Notes: a model not told the origin generated them from the sequence alone. Positions 14,651 to 24,119 are shown, counted from the stretch's first letter. The stretch: 64,000 bases of DNA from Qipengyuania huizhouensis (GCF_019711635.1 NZ_JAIGNT010000002.1:1-64000), one strand, 5' to 3'. Program-made: numbers and translations.

Positions 14651-15367
14651 ATGTGGACCGCCATTCTACTTTCCGCCGCCGCCATGACCGGGATCGTCGC
14701 CCTGCGCTATCTCGCGTCGAGCGGGGTGTTCGCCTGGCTCACCCATCGCCGGCTGCCGGACTATCACGCGAAACTGGGCGAGCAGATTCGCAAGGAAATC
14801 GGCTGGTCGCTCGCCTCGGCGGCAATTTACGGCATACCTGCGGGGGTCGTCGCCTGGGGCTGGCAGGAGCGGGGTTGGACGCGGATCTACACCCATTGGG
14901 ACGCGCTGCCGCTGTGGTACCTGCCGCTGGCGCCACTGATCTATCTCTTCCTGCACGATACATGGTTTTACTGGACCCACCGCCTGATGCACCGGCCCGC
15001 CTGGTTCCGGGCAATGCACGCGGTGCACCATGCCAGCCGCCCGCCCACCGCATGGGCCGCGATGAGCTTTCATCCCTGGGAAGCGATCACCGGTGCCATC
15101 GTCATTCCGCTGCTGGTCTTCGCCGTGCCGATCCACGTGGCCATGCTCGGCCTGGTACTGCTGGTGATGACCGTAATGGGGGTGACCAACCACATGGGCT
15201 GGGAGATGTTTCCGCGCAAACTGGTTCACTCGGCGTTAGGGGGATGGCTGATAACCGCCAGCCACCATCAACGGCACCATGAAGAGTATCGATGCAATTA
15301 CGGCCTCTATTTCCGGTTCTGGGACCGTCTGTGCGGAACCGACAAGGGGCTGAGCAAGGCGCTATGA
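14651..15367 (+). CDS. Sterol desaturase/fatty acid hydroxylase superfamily membrane protein
   Basis: 238 aa. A membrane di-iron oxygenase: the His clusters are HDTWFYWTHRLMH, HAVHH and HHQRHH, the spacing typical of the superfamily. There are four or so hydrophobic segments (near residues 5-25, 52-70, 90-110 and 140-165). Members hydroxylate or desaturate lipids, sterols or carotenoids; the substrate is not determined here. The stop overlaps the start of the next gene by four bases, so the two are coupled. Confidence 0.9.
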   Translation: MWTAILLSAAAMTGIVALRYLASSGVFAWLTHRRLPDYHAKLGEQIRKEIGWSLASAAIYGIPAGVVAWGWQERGWTRIYTHWDALPLWYLPLAPLIYLFLHDTWFYWTHRLMHRPAWFRAMHAVHHASRPPTAWAAMSFHPWEAITGAIVIPLLVFAVPIHVAMLGLVLLVMTVMGVTNHMGWEMFPRKLVHSALGGWLITASHHQRHHEEYRCNYGLYFRFWDRLCGTDKGLSKAL

Positions 15368-15810
15368 AGCGGTTGGCGTTCCTGCCGCTCGCTGCGCTGG
15401 CACTGGGTGCAGGAGTCCCCGCCAAGCAGGACGGATCGACGATTACGATCACCATCACCAACCTGCGCAATGCCAACGGGATCGTGCGCGCCTGCATGAC
15501 CGGTGTCGAAAAGAGCTTCCCGAAATGCCGCGGAGTGGCAGGTGCCCATGCTGCGACCGTAGATGCACGCGAAGGCACGCTAACCCTCACTTTCAGGGGC
15601 GTGAAACCGGGGCGCTATGCAATCGCACTGTTGCATGACGAGAATTCCAACGGCAAGGCAGACCGTGCGCTGGGCATGATGCCAAAGGAAGGCTTCGGCT
15701 TTTCCCGCGATGCGCCGGTGCGCATGGGCCCGCCGGCCTTTTCCGATGCCGTGTTCGAAATGACGGGCGAAGATCGTTCGATGGCAATCAAGATGCGGTA
15801 CATGCTCTGA
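15364..15810 (+). CDS. DUF2141 domain exported protein
   Basis: 148 aa. The ATG at 15364 overlaps the stop of the hydroxylase gene. A cleavable signal peptide covers about the first 20 residues (RLAFLPLAALALGAG). The mature part is an all-beta domain with the DUF2141 hallmark YAIALLHDENSNGKADRALGMMPKEGFGFS, including HDxNxNG, which looks like a metal-binding loop. Family members are periplasmic and of unknown role. Coupling to a membrane lipid-modifying enzyme may hint at an envelope function. Confidence 0.87.
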   Translation: MKRLAFLPLAALALGAGVPAKQDGSTITITITNLRNANGIVRACMTGVEKSFPKCRGVAGAHAATVDAREGTLTLTFRGVKPGRYAIALLHDENSNGKADRALGMMPKEGFGFSRDAPVRMGPPAFSDAVFEMTGEDRSMAIKMRYML

Positions 15811-15910
15811 CGCTGCAGCGCGCAGGAATCGATTAACCTTAACCATTTTTTCAGCACGCGCGGCGCATAGCCTTGCCCGATAACCACTCGTTTCGGGGGC
15901 ACTTGCTGCA

Positions 15911-17920
15911 ATGGACAGGCTTGGCGGAGAATTCGGCGCATTCGGTGCAGGCCGGGATTTCGACGATAGCGATGAAGGCGGCTATGCCGACGACGGCGCG
16001 CATTCCAACCCGCCTCCTTCGCCGGTAGGCCAGGACGAACGCCGCATGCAGGTGCGCGCCTACAATCACTGGTCAAGCCTGCTAGGCAGCGAGAAGCTAC
16101 CGCATATCGAGGACCTGGAACCCGAATTTCTTGGAGATTTCGGCCCTTACAGCGTCTTGCTCGATTTCTCGACCGGCAGCACCACGCCCACCATCCAGTT
16201 CATCGGCAGGGAGCTGAGCAGGGAATGCAGGCTTGGTGATGCCATCGAAACCTTGCAGGAGATTCCGCGCAATTCACTGCTGAGCAAGATCGCCGAAAAT
16301 TACCTCCAGGTAGTCTCGGCACAGGCCCCGGTCAGTTTCGAGGCCGAATCGGCCAATGGCAGGGGCAAGACCGTCGCCTATCGCGGCATCCTGCTACCCT
16401 ATTCGAGCGATTTCGACACGATCGACTTCGTTTATGCCGTCATCAACTGGAAGGAAATCGCCGACGCCCAGACCGCGGATGCGCTCCTTGAGGAAATAGA
16501 CCGCGCGATGGACTTTGGCACAGTGGCAGAAGGCGCGGTGGTGGAAGACACACCGGCAACGACCGCCGACATCGTTCATTTCGACGCTTATGACACAGCT
16601 GAAGAACCGGTCGAAGACATCGAAGACACCGCTGAAGAAACCCACTGGGATGGCGAAGATAACATCCTCGACCTGCGCGATGCCCAGGTGGAGACGGGTT
16701 CTTCCGGTGAATTGCCGACCCCCAGCTTCGGTTACGACGACGGCCTATCCCATTCAGAGGATTCCCGGAGCTATGAAATGCCCATGACGCCCAAACGCAA
16801 CCGGGCGGTGGATGCGCTCGGCAATCCGGTTGTTGGAGGCGCTTCAACGGAAGTAGGCGCTGAGGAAGACGTTTCTCCCACCGGTATCACCACCGCCGCC
16901 GATTACGGCCTGCCCGATTGGGACGAGGAAGAGCCGGAAGCTGAAGATGTCGACGAATTGGTGAACCCGCTGGCGAACATCGATCTCAACAGCCGCCTGC
17001 TGGCGCTGGTCAATGCCGGCACGCGCGGGAAAAAGACGGTCGATCTCGGCACGCTGTCCGATAAAACGTCCGATGACGAGGAAGAGGCGCAGGAAGAACG
17101 GCAGCTTTTCCGTCCCAAGGCACCATCGGTCGATACGTTGCTGTCGCCCGAGCCTTACGAAGAAGAGGACGAGCTCGAAGCTTACGACATGGCCGGGGAA
17201 TTCGCCTGCGAAGTCCCGGTGGAGGATGTGTCTTACAGCCACGGCGAGACGGAACCGGCACATGTACCGTCCAGTCAGTTTGCCGAAATGGCAGAATCCG
17301 GCCCCACCGAGACTGCGAATGTCGAGCACGCGGAGGAGGCTTTCGCAGAACCGCTCGAGCTGGGCGAGGAAATGATCATCGAGGAAACCTCCGGCGAGAC
17401 GGAAGCCGAGGTGACGGAGGCATATGCCGAAGTGGAGGCCGAAGAGCCGGCCGCAGAAGCCGAGTACGGCGAATTCGAAACCGCCGAAGCCGCGTCGCCC
17501 GAGGAAGCTTTCGAAGAAGAGTCGGTCGCGCTGGTGGAAACCGGTGGAGCCGAAGCTCAAGAAAGCGGCGATGCTTTGCAGACGCAGGATCCCGAGAGCC
17601 TTACCGGTTTGCTCGCCGCGGTGCGCGACCTGACGGAAGCTGCCCGTACGACCGATGATCTCGGCCGCAGGGCACTTTACGAAGCTGTCGGGCGCGCCTT
17701 CGACGTCAGCATCAAGGCGGTGATCGCTTCGGAACGCCATCCCGGCACGAGCCGGGGCGTGGTCGAGCAATTCCCGGTCGATGCGGTATCGCAAAACGGG
17801 CCGGAACTAGCGCTGGTAATGGTCCGCCGCAAGGCGAATGGCGAAACGGAAGTTGTCGGCGAAGTGCCGCATGACAGCATCCTGATGGAAACGGCCACGC
17901 TCAAACTCGCCAGCAAATAA
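15911..17920 (+). CDS. Long acidic PAS-domain (PAS_5) protein
   Basis: 669 aa. Residues about 45-195 resemble the PAS_5 family (AYNHWSSLLGSEKLPHIEDLEPE, then FGPYSVLLDF and IQFIGRELSREC). A central stretch of nearly 370 residues is very rich in Glu, Asp and Ala with little hydrophobic content, so probably disordered. A C-terminal domain of about 100 residues begins near LLAAVRDLTEAARTTDD and ends with a basic beta segment. No kinase or cyclase domain is present. PAS_5 proteins in alphaproteobacteria are mostly uncharacterised; the tripartite layout suggests a scaffold or regulator. An antisense frame of 316 codons over 16844-17794 is a shadow. Confidence 0.85.
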   Translation: MDRLGGEFGAFGAGRDFDDSDEGGYADDGAHSNPPPSPVGQDERRMQVRAYNHWSSLLGSEKLPHIEDLEPEFLGDFGPYSVLLDFSTGSTTPTIQFIGRELSRECRLGDAIETLQEIPRNSLLSKIAENYLQVVSAQAPVSFEAESANGRGKTVAYRGILLPYSSDFDTIDFVYAVINWKEIADAQTADALLEEIDRAMDFGTVAEGAVVEDTPATTADIVHFDAYDTAEEPVEDIEDTAEETHWDGEDNILDLRDAQVETGSSGELPTPSFGYDDGLSHSEDSRSYEMPMTPKRNRAVDALGNPVVGGASTEVGAEEDVSPTGITTAADYGLPDWDEEEPEAEDVDELVNPLANIDLNSRLLALVNAGTRGKKTVDLGTLSDKTSDDEEEAQEERQLFRPKAPSVDTLLSPEPYEEEDELEAYDMAGEFACEVPVEDVSYSHGETEPAHVPSSQFAEMAESGPTETANVEHAEEAFAEPLELGEEMIIEETSGETEAEVTEAYAEVEAEEPAAEAEYGEFETAEAASPEEAFEEESVALVETGGAEAQESGDALQTQDPESLTGLLAAVRDLTEAARTTDDLGRRALYEAVGRAFDVSIKAVIASERHPGTSRGVVEQFPVDAVSQNGPELALVMVRRKANGETEVVGEVPHDSILMETATLKLASK

Positions 17921-17961
17921 AGGCCTTGGGAACCGGCGGCGCGCAGGCTAGCGCACCGCCC

Positions 17962-19068
17962 ATGCCATTCGCATTCCGCGCGCCCGTCCGCATCCAGCCG
18001 TATTTCGGTTATCGCAACCGGGAGCGGCTATTTATCACCGTGCGCGCCCTGCGCTCGCGCAAGAGCGAATTCGGCAAGAGGGGCAAATGGCGCGCGCTTC
18101 GCACGATGATGGCCCAATTCGCCAGCCATGAGGTGAAGGACCTCCCGGTCGAGCTGGAAGTGCAATCGCCCGGCGGTGAAACGCGGCGTCACCAGGCGAT
18201 CACCGACAAGGAGGGCTTCGTCCATTTCGACATCCGGCTGGAGGGCGAATGGGACTATGAAGAGCACCCCCAGTGGGAGACCGTAACCCTGCACTGGAAC
18301 AACGGTGAAGGCGCGCAATGCATCGACGGCCATGTCCTTGCCCCCGGCACGGCGACCGGACTGGCGGTAATTTCCGATATCGACGACACGATCATAGAAA
18401 CCGGCATCACCGGCAATTTTCGCGCGGTCATGCGCAATTGGCGCCGCGTGTTGATGGAAATGCCCGAAGAACGTATCCTGGTGCCCGGCGCGGACGTGTT
18501 CTACAATGCCCTCGGTGGCAACGAGGGCCTGCCCGAAGGCAAGGGCCACACTGGCGAGCACCAATACGCCTCGCGCCGCCCGTTCTTCTACGTCTCATCG
18601 AGCCCCTGGAACCTGTTCTCCTATCTCGTCGCTTATATGAAGGGACGCGGTTTGCCGCTCGGGCCCATCAGCCTGCGTGACTGGGGCCTGAATCGCCAGA
18701 CGTTCGCCTCTTCCAGCCACGGGGCGCACAAGCGCGCTGCAATCGAAGCGATCGTCGCGACTTATCCGGAGATGAAATTTGCGCTGATCGGTGATGATTC
18801 GCAGGGCGATCTGACGGCCTTTTCCGACATCGCGGTTGCCAATCCCGCACGAATTCGCGCGGTCTTCATTCGCAAGGTCGGGGAGACGATGAGCCCGGAA
18901 GAACTGATTGCAAAGGCAGCGCTGGAAGCGGCAGACATCCCTCTTTGGCTGGGCGAGGGTTACAGCGAAGGCCATGAATTTCTCGCCTCGATAGGCCTCC
19001 TGGAAGATGACGAGGCGACGAAGATCGTCGACTCGGTCGGCAAGGGCGAAGCAGAGGCGATGACGTGA
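17962..19068 (+). CDS. App1-type phosphatidate phosphatase (DUF2183)
   Basis: 368 aa from the ATG at 17962; the upstream TTG at 17926 is less likely. The N-terminal half is a beta-rich domain (residues about 15-130). The catalytic App1/HAD-like domain starts at VISDIDDTIIETG, with the nucleophile Asp in DIDDT, followed by FFYVSSSPWNLF (motif II) and FALIGDDSQGD (motif IV). Yeast App1 removes phosphate from phosphatidic acid; bacterial members are less studied. It lies 41 bases after the PAS protein, in the same direction. Confidence 0.87.
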   Translation: MPFAFRAPVRIQPYFGYRNRERLFITVRALRSRKSEFGKRGKWRALRTMMAQFASHEVKDLPVELEVQSPGGETRRHQAITDKEGFVHFDIRLEGEWDYEEHPQWETVTLHWNNGEGAQCIDGHVLAPGTATGLAVISDIDDTIIETGITGNFRAVMRNWRRVLMEMPEERILVPGADVFYNALGGNEGLPEGKGHTGEHQYASRRPFFYVSSSPWNLFSYLVAYMKGRGLPLGPISLRDWGLNRQTFASSSHGAHKRAAIEAIVATYPEMKFALIGDDSQGDLTAFSDIAVANPARIRAVFIRKVGETMSPEELIAKAALEAADIPLWLGEGYSEGHEFLASIGLLEDDEATKIVDSVGKGEAEAMT

Positions 19069-19188
19069 GACGGCGCCCATCCCTTGCGGCGCAATCCGCT
19101 CGTTTTTCGTCCGGGTCGTGAAATTCCTCCGCAGCGCAGTTCCGGTTTCAGTTCCGGTTCAGGCCGAAACGCCCTAGTGTCGCGGCCG

Positions 19189-20571
19189 ATGCGCTTCCTC
19201 TCTCATTTCCTCGCCCTTTTCGCGCTCGCGGTACTCGTCGCGCAGCCCGCAGCTGCGCAATCGATCCTGCGCGACGCGGAGACCGAAGCTTTCCTGGACG
19301 AGATTTCAGCGCCCCTCATCGAAGCGGCCGGGCTGGAACCGGGCAATGTCGATGTCGTCCTCATCAACGACCCGTCGATTAATGCCTTCGTCGCCGGCGG
19401 GCAGGCGGTCTACATCCACAGCGGGCTGATCGATGCGGCAGACACCGCCAATGAAGTGCAGGGCGTGATCGCGCACGAATTGGGGCACGTTACCGGGGGA
19501 CACGTGATCCGCACCGGCGAAGGCCTGGCCACGGCCAGCAGGATCTCGATCCTGTCCATGCTCGCCGGGATCGGTGCGGCCCTTGCAGGAGGCGGTGAAG
19601 CGGCCATGGGCATCATTGCCGCAGGACAGCAGGCTGCGCTGGGCAAATTCCTCGCCTTCAGCCGCACCCAGGAAGCGAGCGCCGATGCCGCCGGCGCCGA
19701 TTATCTTTCCAAGGCAGGCATTACCGGGAAGGGTTCGCTCGCCTTCTTCGAAAAGCTCCTCAATCAGGAAAATCGCCGCGCCATTCTTCAGAACGACGAG
19801 GCAGGCTTCTATCGCACCCACCCGTTATCGGGGGACCGCATCTCCAAGCTGACCGATACCTATCGCAAGGATCCCGCCTGGGATGCCCCGCTCAACGCAG
19901 CGTGGGAAAGCCGTTTCCAGCGGGTGAAGGCGAAACTGCAAGGCTATGTCGCCGATCCGGAACATACACTGCGCGATTACCCCGAGGGCGACGATTCGAC
20001 CCCGGCCCTGCTTGCGCGCGCCTATGCCTATCACAAGGAGGCGCGAATCGATCGGGCACTGGCGGCTGCGGACACGCTTATCGAGCGGTCTCCCAACGAT
20101 CCCTACTTCCTCGAGCTGAAGGGCCAGGTCCTGCTCGAATCCGGGCGTGCGAATGAAGCGCTCGATCCGCTGCGAAACGCCACCGAACTGACCCGTTCCG
20201 AACCGCTGATCGCTTCCATGCTGGGACACGCGCTGATCGCGACCGAGGACAAGGCGAATTACGAAGAGGCCGAGCGCGTTCTGCGCGCCGCAGTGGGCCG
20301 CGACCGGTACAATCCTTTCGCCTGGTACCAGCTGGGCGTAGTCTATGCCGCAAGGGGCGACATGGCGCGCGCACGACTCGCCAGTGCGGAACAGCAGGTG
20401 ATGAACCGGCAATATCCCCTTGCGCTTCGCAGTGCTCAGGCGGCCGAAGCAGAATTGCCTTACGGTTCGCCCGACTGGCTGCGCGCGCAGGATATCGCCA
20501 TGGAAGCGCGTGCGCTGATGGAACAGTTGTGCGAAATGGACAGGGCCGAATGCGACGATCGCAGGCGCTGA
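19189..20571 (+). CDS. bepA: M48 metalloprotease with TPR repeats (BepA-like)
   Basis: 460 aa from the ATG at 19189. The signal peptide is RFLSHFLALFALAVLVAQPAAAQ, so it acts in the periplasm. The zinc-protease site is IAHELGHVTGGH, with the third ligand Glu in SRTQEASADAAG. The second half is a set of TPR helices (about residues 260-440). BepA degrades misfolded beta-barrel proteins and helps LptD assembly at the outer membrane in E. coli. The next gene is a DsbA family thiol oxidoreductase, starting 20 bases downstream, fitting a shared role in envelope protein folding. Confidence 0.9.
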   Translation: MRFLSHFLALFALAVLVAQPAAAQSILRDAETEAFLDEISAPLIEAAGLEPGNVDVVLINDPSINAFVAGGQAVYIHSGLIDAADTANEVQGVIAHELGHVTGGHVIRTGEGLATASRISILSMLAGIGAALAGGGEAAMGIIAAGQQAALGKFLAFSRTQEASADAAGADYLSKAGITGKGSLAFFEKLLNQENRRAILQNDEAGFYRTHPLSGDRISKLTDTYRKDPAWDAPLNAAWESRFQRVKAKLQGYVADPEHTLRDYPEGDDSTPALLARAYAYHKEARIDRALAAADTLIERSPNDPYFLELKGQVLLESGRANEALDPLRNATELTRSEPLIASMLGHALIATEDKANYEEAERVLRAAVGRDRYNPFAWYQLGVVYAARGDMARARLASAEQQVMNRQYPLALRSAQAAEAELPYGSPDWLRAQDIAMEARALMEQLCEMDRAECDDRRR

Positions 20572-20590
20572 ACAACAGGGTGGGTAAAGT

Positions 20591-21277
20591 ATGAAACATG
20601 TGCTGACCGTAGTGGTCGCTCTGCTGGCGGGCTTCGCCGGTGCAGCGGCCTTTTCCTATAGCGGATTGGGCCATTCGCAAACGCGCGAATACCTCGTGAG
20701 CAATCCCGATATCCTGCCCGAAATGGCCAATGCCTATCAGGCACAGGAGGCGCAGGATCGGCTGGCATCGGTTTCGGGTGATCTTTCCCAGCCATTCGAA
20801 GGGGCCGTGCTGGGCAATCCGAACGGGTCGAAAACACTGGTCAAATTTACCGATTACGCCTGCGGGTACTGCCGCTCCAGCGTCCCCGACATCGACCGCC
20901 TGATTGCCGCCAATCCCGATTTACGGGTGGTCGTGCGCGAGTGGCCGATCTTCGAGGGAAGCGAAGCCGCCGCGCGCATGGGTCTTGCTGCGGCGGAGCA
21001 GGGCAAGTTCGAACAATTCTATCACGCCATGTTCGCCAACGGCCAACCCACCGCGGCCGGCATCGCGGGCGCTGCTGAAGCCGCAGGCATCGATATGGAC
21101 GCCGCCCGCGAATTCGGCTCTTCGGACGAAGTTACTGCAGAACTCGCGCGCAATGCTGCCTTCGCACGCCAGCTCGGCTTCACGGGGACGCCCAGCTGGG
21201 TGTTCGACGATCAGGTCTTCGAGGGCGCAGTCGGCTACGACCGGCTGGCGCAGATCGTCGGCGATAGCGACGGCTGA
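20591..21277 (+). CDS. DsbA-family thiol:disulfide oxidoreductase
   Basis: 228 aa. An N-terminal hydrophobic segment (residues 3-22) is a signal peptide or anchor. A short linker holds the DSBA-type repeat region, and the thioredoxin domain carries the CGYC active site in FTDYACGYCRSSVPDI; the cis-Pro region is LGFTGTPSWVFDDQVFEG. CGYC suggests an isomerase- or BdbD/ScsC-like oxidoreductase acting in the periplasm. It follows the M48 protease gene closely and probably shares its transcript. Confidence 0.9.
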   Translation: MKHVLTVVVALLAGFAGAAAFSYSGLGHSQTREYLVSNPDILPEMANAYQAQEAQDRLASVSGDLSQPFEGAVLGNPNGSKTLVKFTDYACGYCRSSVPDIDRLIAANPDLRVVVREWPIFEGSEAAARMGLAAAEQGKFEQFYHAMFANGQPTAAGIAGAAEAAGIDMDAAREFGSSDEVTAELARNAAFARQLGFTGTPSWVFDDQVFEGAVGYDRLAQIVGDSDG

Positions 21278-21302
21278 ACCGGTACCGCGGCCAGCTGAGG
21301 CC

Positions 21303-21914
21303 CTATTCCTCCATGGCTTTCGCGTACATCGAAGCCAGCGGCTTCGCCATCACGCGGCGGACCATGGGTTCGAAGAACTCCAGCGGCTCGCTGTCATAAT
21401 CCGGATCGAACGCGGCCTGATCGTATTTCTCGCAGAATTCCGCGCAGGCTTCGAAATGCGGAGAGGCGCGGAAATTCTCCCGCACATCGCGGTCCATCCC
21501 GAGATGGTGGAAATAGTAATAGCCCTGGAATGCGCCGTGATTCTGGCAGATCCAGTGGATTTCCTCGGTCACGAAGGGCTTGATGATCGCCGCACCCACC
21601 TCGGGGTGATTGTAACTGCCAAGCGTATCCCCGATGTCGTGAAGCAGCGCCATCACGACATATTGCTCGTCCCGCCCGTCGCGGTGCGCGCGCGTGGCAG
21701 TCTGCAAAGAATGCTCCAACCTGCAGACGGGAAAGCCCCCGAAATCGCCGTCGAGCAGTTTCAGATGCTCCAGCACGCGGTCGGGCAGGTCTTTGGCAAA
21801 TTCGCGGTATTCGGCCCCGATGATCGCCCAGTCTTCCTTGGTCCCTTCCTTCATTTCGCGAAACTTGGCGCGTTCGGCCAGCGAATGGGCGAGGTTTTCG
21901 GGCTTGTTCATCAT
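21303..21914 (-). CDS. HD-domain metal-dependent phosphohydrolase-like protein
   Basis: 203 aa from ATG 21914 (or the adjacent ATG 21911), both served by AGGAGAGAG; a GTG at 21929 is less likely. HD ligands: the first His in CRLEHSLQTATRAHRDG, the HD pair in ALLHDIGD, and later His and Asp in YNHPEVGAA and the C-terminal half. The family includes di-iron HD oxygenases similar to PhnZ and myo-inositol oxygenase, so a hydrolase or an oxygenase are both possible. It converges on the dsbA-like gene and has no obvious partner. Confidence 0.8.
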   Translation of the reverse strand: MMNKPENLAHSLAERAKFREMKEGTKEDWAIIGAEYREFAKDLPDRVLEHLKLLDGDFGGFPVCRLEHSLQTATRAHRDGRDEQYVVMALLHDIGDTLGSYNHPEVGAAIIKPFVTEEIHWICQNHGAFQGYYYFHHLGMDRDVRENFRASPHFEACAEFCEKYDQAAFDPDYDSEPLEFFEPMVRRVMAKPLASMYAKAMEE

Positions 21915-21984
21915 CTCTCTCCTGCTCACGTGCGATAGTAGCGACTGGCATTGCCCCGCGCAATTGCGCTAGAGAGCGAAGCAG

Positions 21985-23202
21985 ATGGCCGTGTTGCCCC
22001 TCACCCCTACGCCCTTCTTCGAGAACAAGAACCAGGCGTTCTGGAACCTCCAGCTGGCCGGCTGGGGCGGAACGGCCGTGCTACGCGCCATGTCGGCCTT
22101 TGCCGGCGGCCAGCCGCTGGAATTCTTCTTTGTCATCCTGATCGCCATGATAACCGGCTTTTCGATCAGCCTGATCCTGTCGGTGGTCTATGCCTATCTC
22201 ATCCGGCAGCGCCCGCTAGTGACATGGGGCGGGACGGCAGTTGCGCTCGCCATCGCGGTCAGCGTCTATTCCTTCATCGACAGCTGGGTACTGGGCCTGA
22301 CGGGCTCCTCAGGCGATTCCGACTTCGTGCGCATCTTCATCGGGATCTATTTTTTCGATCTGACGCTGCTGGGCGCGTGGTCCGCGCTTTATTACGCCAT
22401 CAACTTCTTCCTTCAGGTCGAACAGCAGGCCGACCGGCTGGAACGGCTCGAAGCGCAGGCGACCAGCGCGCAGCTGGCCATGCTGCGCTACCAGCTCAAT
22501 CCGCACTTCCTCTTCAACACGCTCAATTCGATCAGTACGCTGGTGCTGCTCAAACAAACCGAGCCGGCCAATGCCATGCTGACGCGCCTGTCCAGCTTCC
22601 TGCGGCACACGCTCGTCACCCAGCCCGGCGGCAAGGTTACCGTGGCGCAGGAGGTGGAGACTCTAAAGCTCTACCTCGAGATCGAGCGGATGCGGTTTGA
22701 AGAGCGGTTGCAAACCGATTTCCGCGTCGAGGAGAAAGCCGCCAAGGCGCAGATACCCTCCATGCTGCTCCAGCCGCTGATCGAAAACGCGATCAAATAC
22801 GGCGTCAGCCCACAGGAAGAAGGGGCGGAGATTTCCCTGCTCGCCCAGATTGTGGGGCCGAGGCTGCGGATCACGGTTTCCGACACCGGCCCCGGCGTGG
22901 ATGTCGTGGGCACATCGGACGATCTCCCCGCTGTTATGGCCACGCACAAGCGGCGCGATTCCACCGGCGTGGGACTTGCCAACATCCGCGACCGTCTGGC
23001 GCAGGCCTATGGCGACGATCACCGTTTCGAAATCCGCTCGCCCGAGAGCGGCGGTTTCACGGTGCTGATCGAGATTCCGCACGAATTCGCCGATCAGATG
23101 GAGCCGTCTGCCGCACCGCCCGCGACAACCGCCGGGAAACCGGCCAGCGCTTCAGCCGTTGCAACCGAGAATTCCCCCCAAAAGGTAAGTACCGCCAAAT
23201 GA
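21985..23202 (+). CDS. LytS-type sensor histidine kinase
   Basis: 405 aa. Four or so membrane segments occupy residues about 35-160. The His_kinase domain (PF06580 type) shows the phosphoacceptor His in RYQLNPHFLFNTLNSIS, the N box LLQPLIENAIKYG, and the G boxes VSDTGPGV and GVGLANIRDRL. The start codon follows GAGAGCGAAGCAG. The stop overlaps the start of the LytTR regulator by 4 nt, making a two-gene signalling operon. A low-complexity Ala/Pro tail follows the ATPase domain. The signal it senses cannot be told. Confidence 0.92.
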   Translation: MAVLPLTPTPFFENKNQAFWNLQLAGWGGTAVLRAMSAFAGGQPLEFFFVILIAMITGFSISLILSVVYAYLIRQRPLVTWGGTAVALAIAVSVYSFIDSWVLGLTGSSGDSDFVRIFIGIYFFDLTLLGAWSALYYAINFFLQVEQQADRLERLEAQATSAQLAMLRYQLNPHFLFNTLNSISTLVLLKQTEPANAMLTRLSSFLRHTLVTQPGGKVTVAQEVETLKLYLEIERMRFEERLQTDFRVEEKAAKAQIPSMLLQPLIENAIKYGVSPQEEGAEISLLAQIVGPRLRITVSDTGPGVDVVGTSDDLPAVMATHKRRDSTGVGLANIRDRLAQAYGDDHRFEIRSPESGGFTVLIEIPHEFADQMEPSAAPPATTAGKPASASAVATENSPQKVSTAK

Positions 23203-24002
23203 CTATCCGAACGATCCTCGTCGACGATGAGAAACTCGCTATCCAGGGCCTGCAGCTGCGGCTGGAACCCTTCGAGGATGTCGAGGTGATCGAAACCTGC
23301 CAGAACGGACGCGAGGCGATCCGCGCAATCAAGACTCTGAAGCCCGATCTCGTGTTCCTCGACATCCAGATGCCCGGCTTCGATGGCTTCTCGGTCGTCC
23401 AGGGAGTGATGGAAATCGATCCCCCGCTGTTCGTCTTCGTCACCGCCTTCCAGGAACACGCAATCCGGGCTTTCGAAGCGAACGCGGTCAATTATCTGAT
23501 GAAGCCGGTCGACGAAGACAAGCTGGCCGACACGGTCGAACGTGTGCGCCAGCGCCTGGCCGAAAAGAAGAGCAGCGACGAGGCCGACCGGCTGCGCGGC
23601 GTGCTGTCCGAAGTGGCGCCCGAGGCGGTTGAGGACATGGATGGCGACGAGACCGAGTCGACGACCGGCGGCCGCTATGAAAGGCTGATCAACATCAAGG
23701 ATCGCGGCCAGATTTTCCGCGTCGAGGTCGATACGATCGAGCATATCGAGGCTGCAGGCGATTACATGTGCATCTATACCGGCGACAATTCGCTGATCCT
23801 GCGCGAGACGATGAAGGACCTTGAGCGTCGCCTCGACCCGCGGACCTTCCAGCGCGTGCATCGCAGCACCATCGTCAATCTCGACCAGGTCCGCCAGGTG
23901 AAACCGCATACCAATGGCGAATGCTTCCTCGTGCTGGATAGCGGGGCCGAGGTGAAGGTTTCGCGATCCTACCGCGACGTCGTGGCGCGGTTCGTACACT
24001 AG
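23199..24002 (+). CDS. LytTR-family response regulator
   Basis: 267 aa. An N-terminal receiver has the acidic pair Asp9-Asp10, phosphoacceptor Asp55 in LVFLDIQMPG, the Thr in VTAF and the Lys in YLMKPVDED. The C-terminal LytTR DNA-binding domain carries DYMCIYTGDNS, FQRVHRSTIVNLDQVRQV and RSYRDVVARF. Overlap with the kinase gene makes it its partner. A similar pair sits at 57500-59510. Confidence 0.93.
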   Translation: MTIRTILVDDEKLAIQGLQLRLEPFEDVEVIETCQNGREAIRAIKTLKPDLVFLDIQMPGFDGFSVVQGVMEIDPPLFVFVTAFQEHAIRAFEANAVNYLMKPVDEDKLADTVERVRQRLAEKKSSDEADRLRGVLSEVAPEAVEDMDGDETESTTGGRYERLINIKDRGQIFRVEVDTIEHIEAAGDYMCIYTGDNSLILRETMKDLERRLDPRTFQRVHRSTIVNLDQVRQVKPHTNGECFLVLDSGAEVKVSRSYRDVVARFVH

Positions 24003-24017
24003 GGCTGAGTCCTCGAT

Positions 24018-24110
24018 CCGTTCGCCCCGGGCTTGTCGAAGGGCCGTACCTCTTTTCTAGCGCTGCGCCCAAAGCAAGAACGGTGCTTCGACAGGCTCAG
24101 CACGAACGGG
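24018..24110. repeat. REP-like inverted pair
   Basis: Two related palindromic units lie head to head at about 24018-24043 and 24085-24110, sharing a core like CTTCGACARGCTCRGC and CGAACGG in opposite orientation. They fill the gap between the LytTR gene and nadC. Such units are common in sphingomonad intergenic regions. Confidence 0.6.
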
Positions 24111-24119
24111 AGTTGTCAG

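Noticed and set aside
15831..15848. GATTAACCTTAACCATT before the PAS_5 gene as a CtrA site
   Set aside because: CtrA sites are TTAA-N7-TTAA; here the spacing is 2, so the match is not convincing.
16844..17794. A 316-codon minus-strand frame inside the PAS_5 gene
   Set aside because: Phe/Arg/Gly-rich shadow of the Glu-rich coding strand; no start signal.
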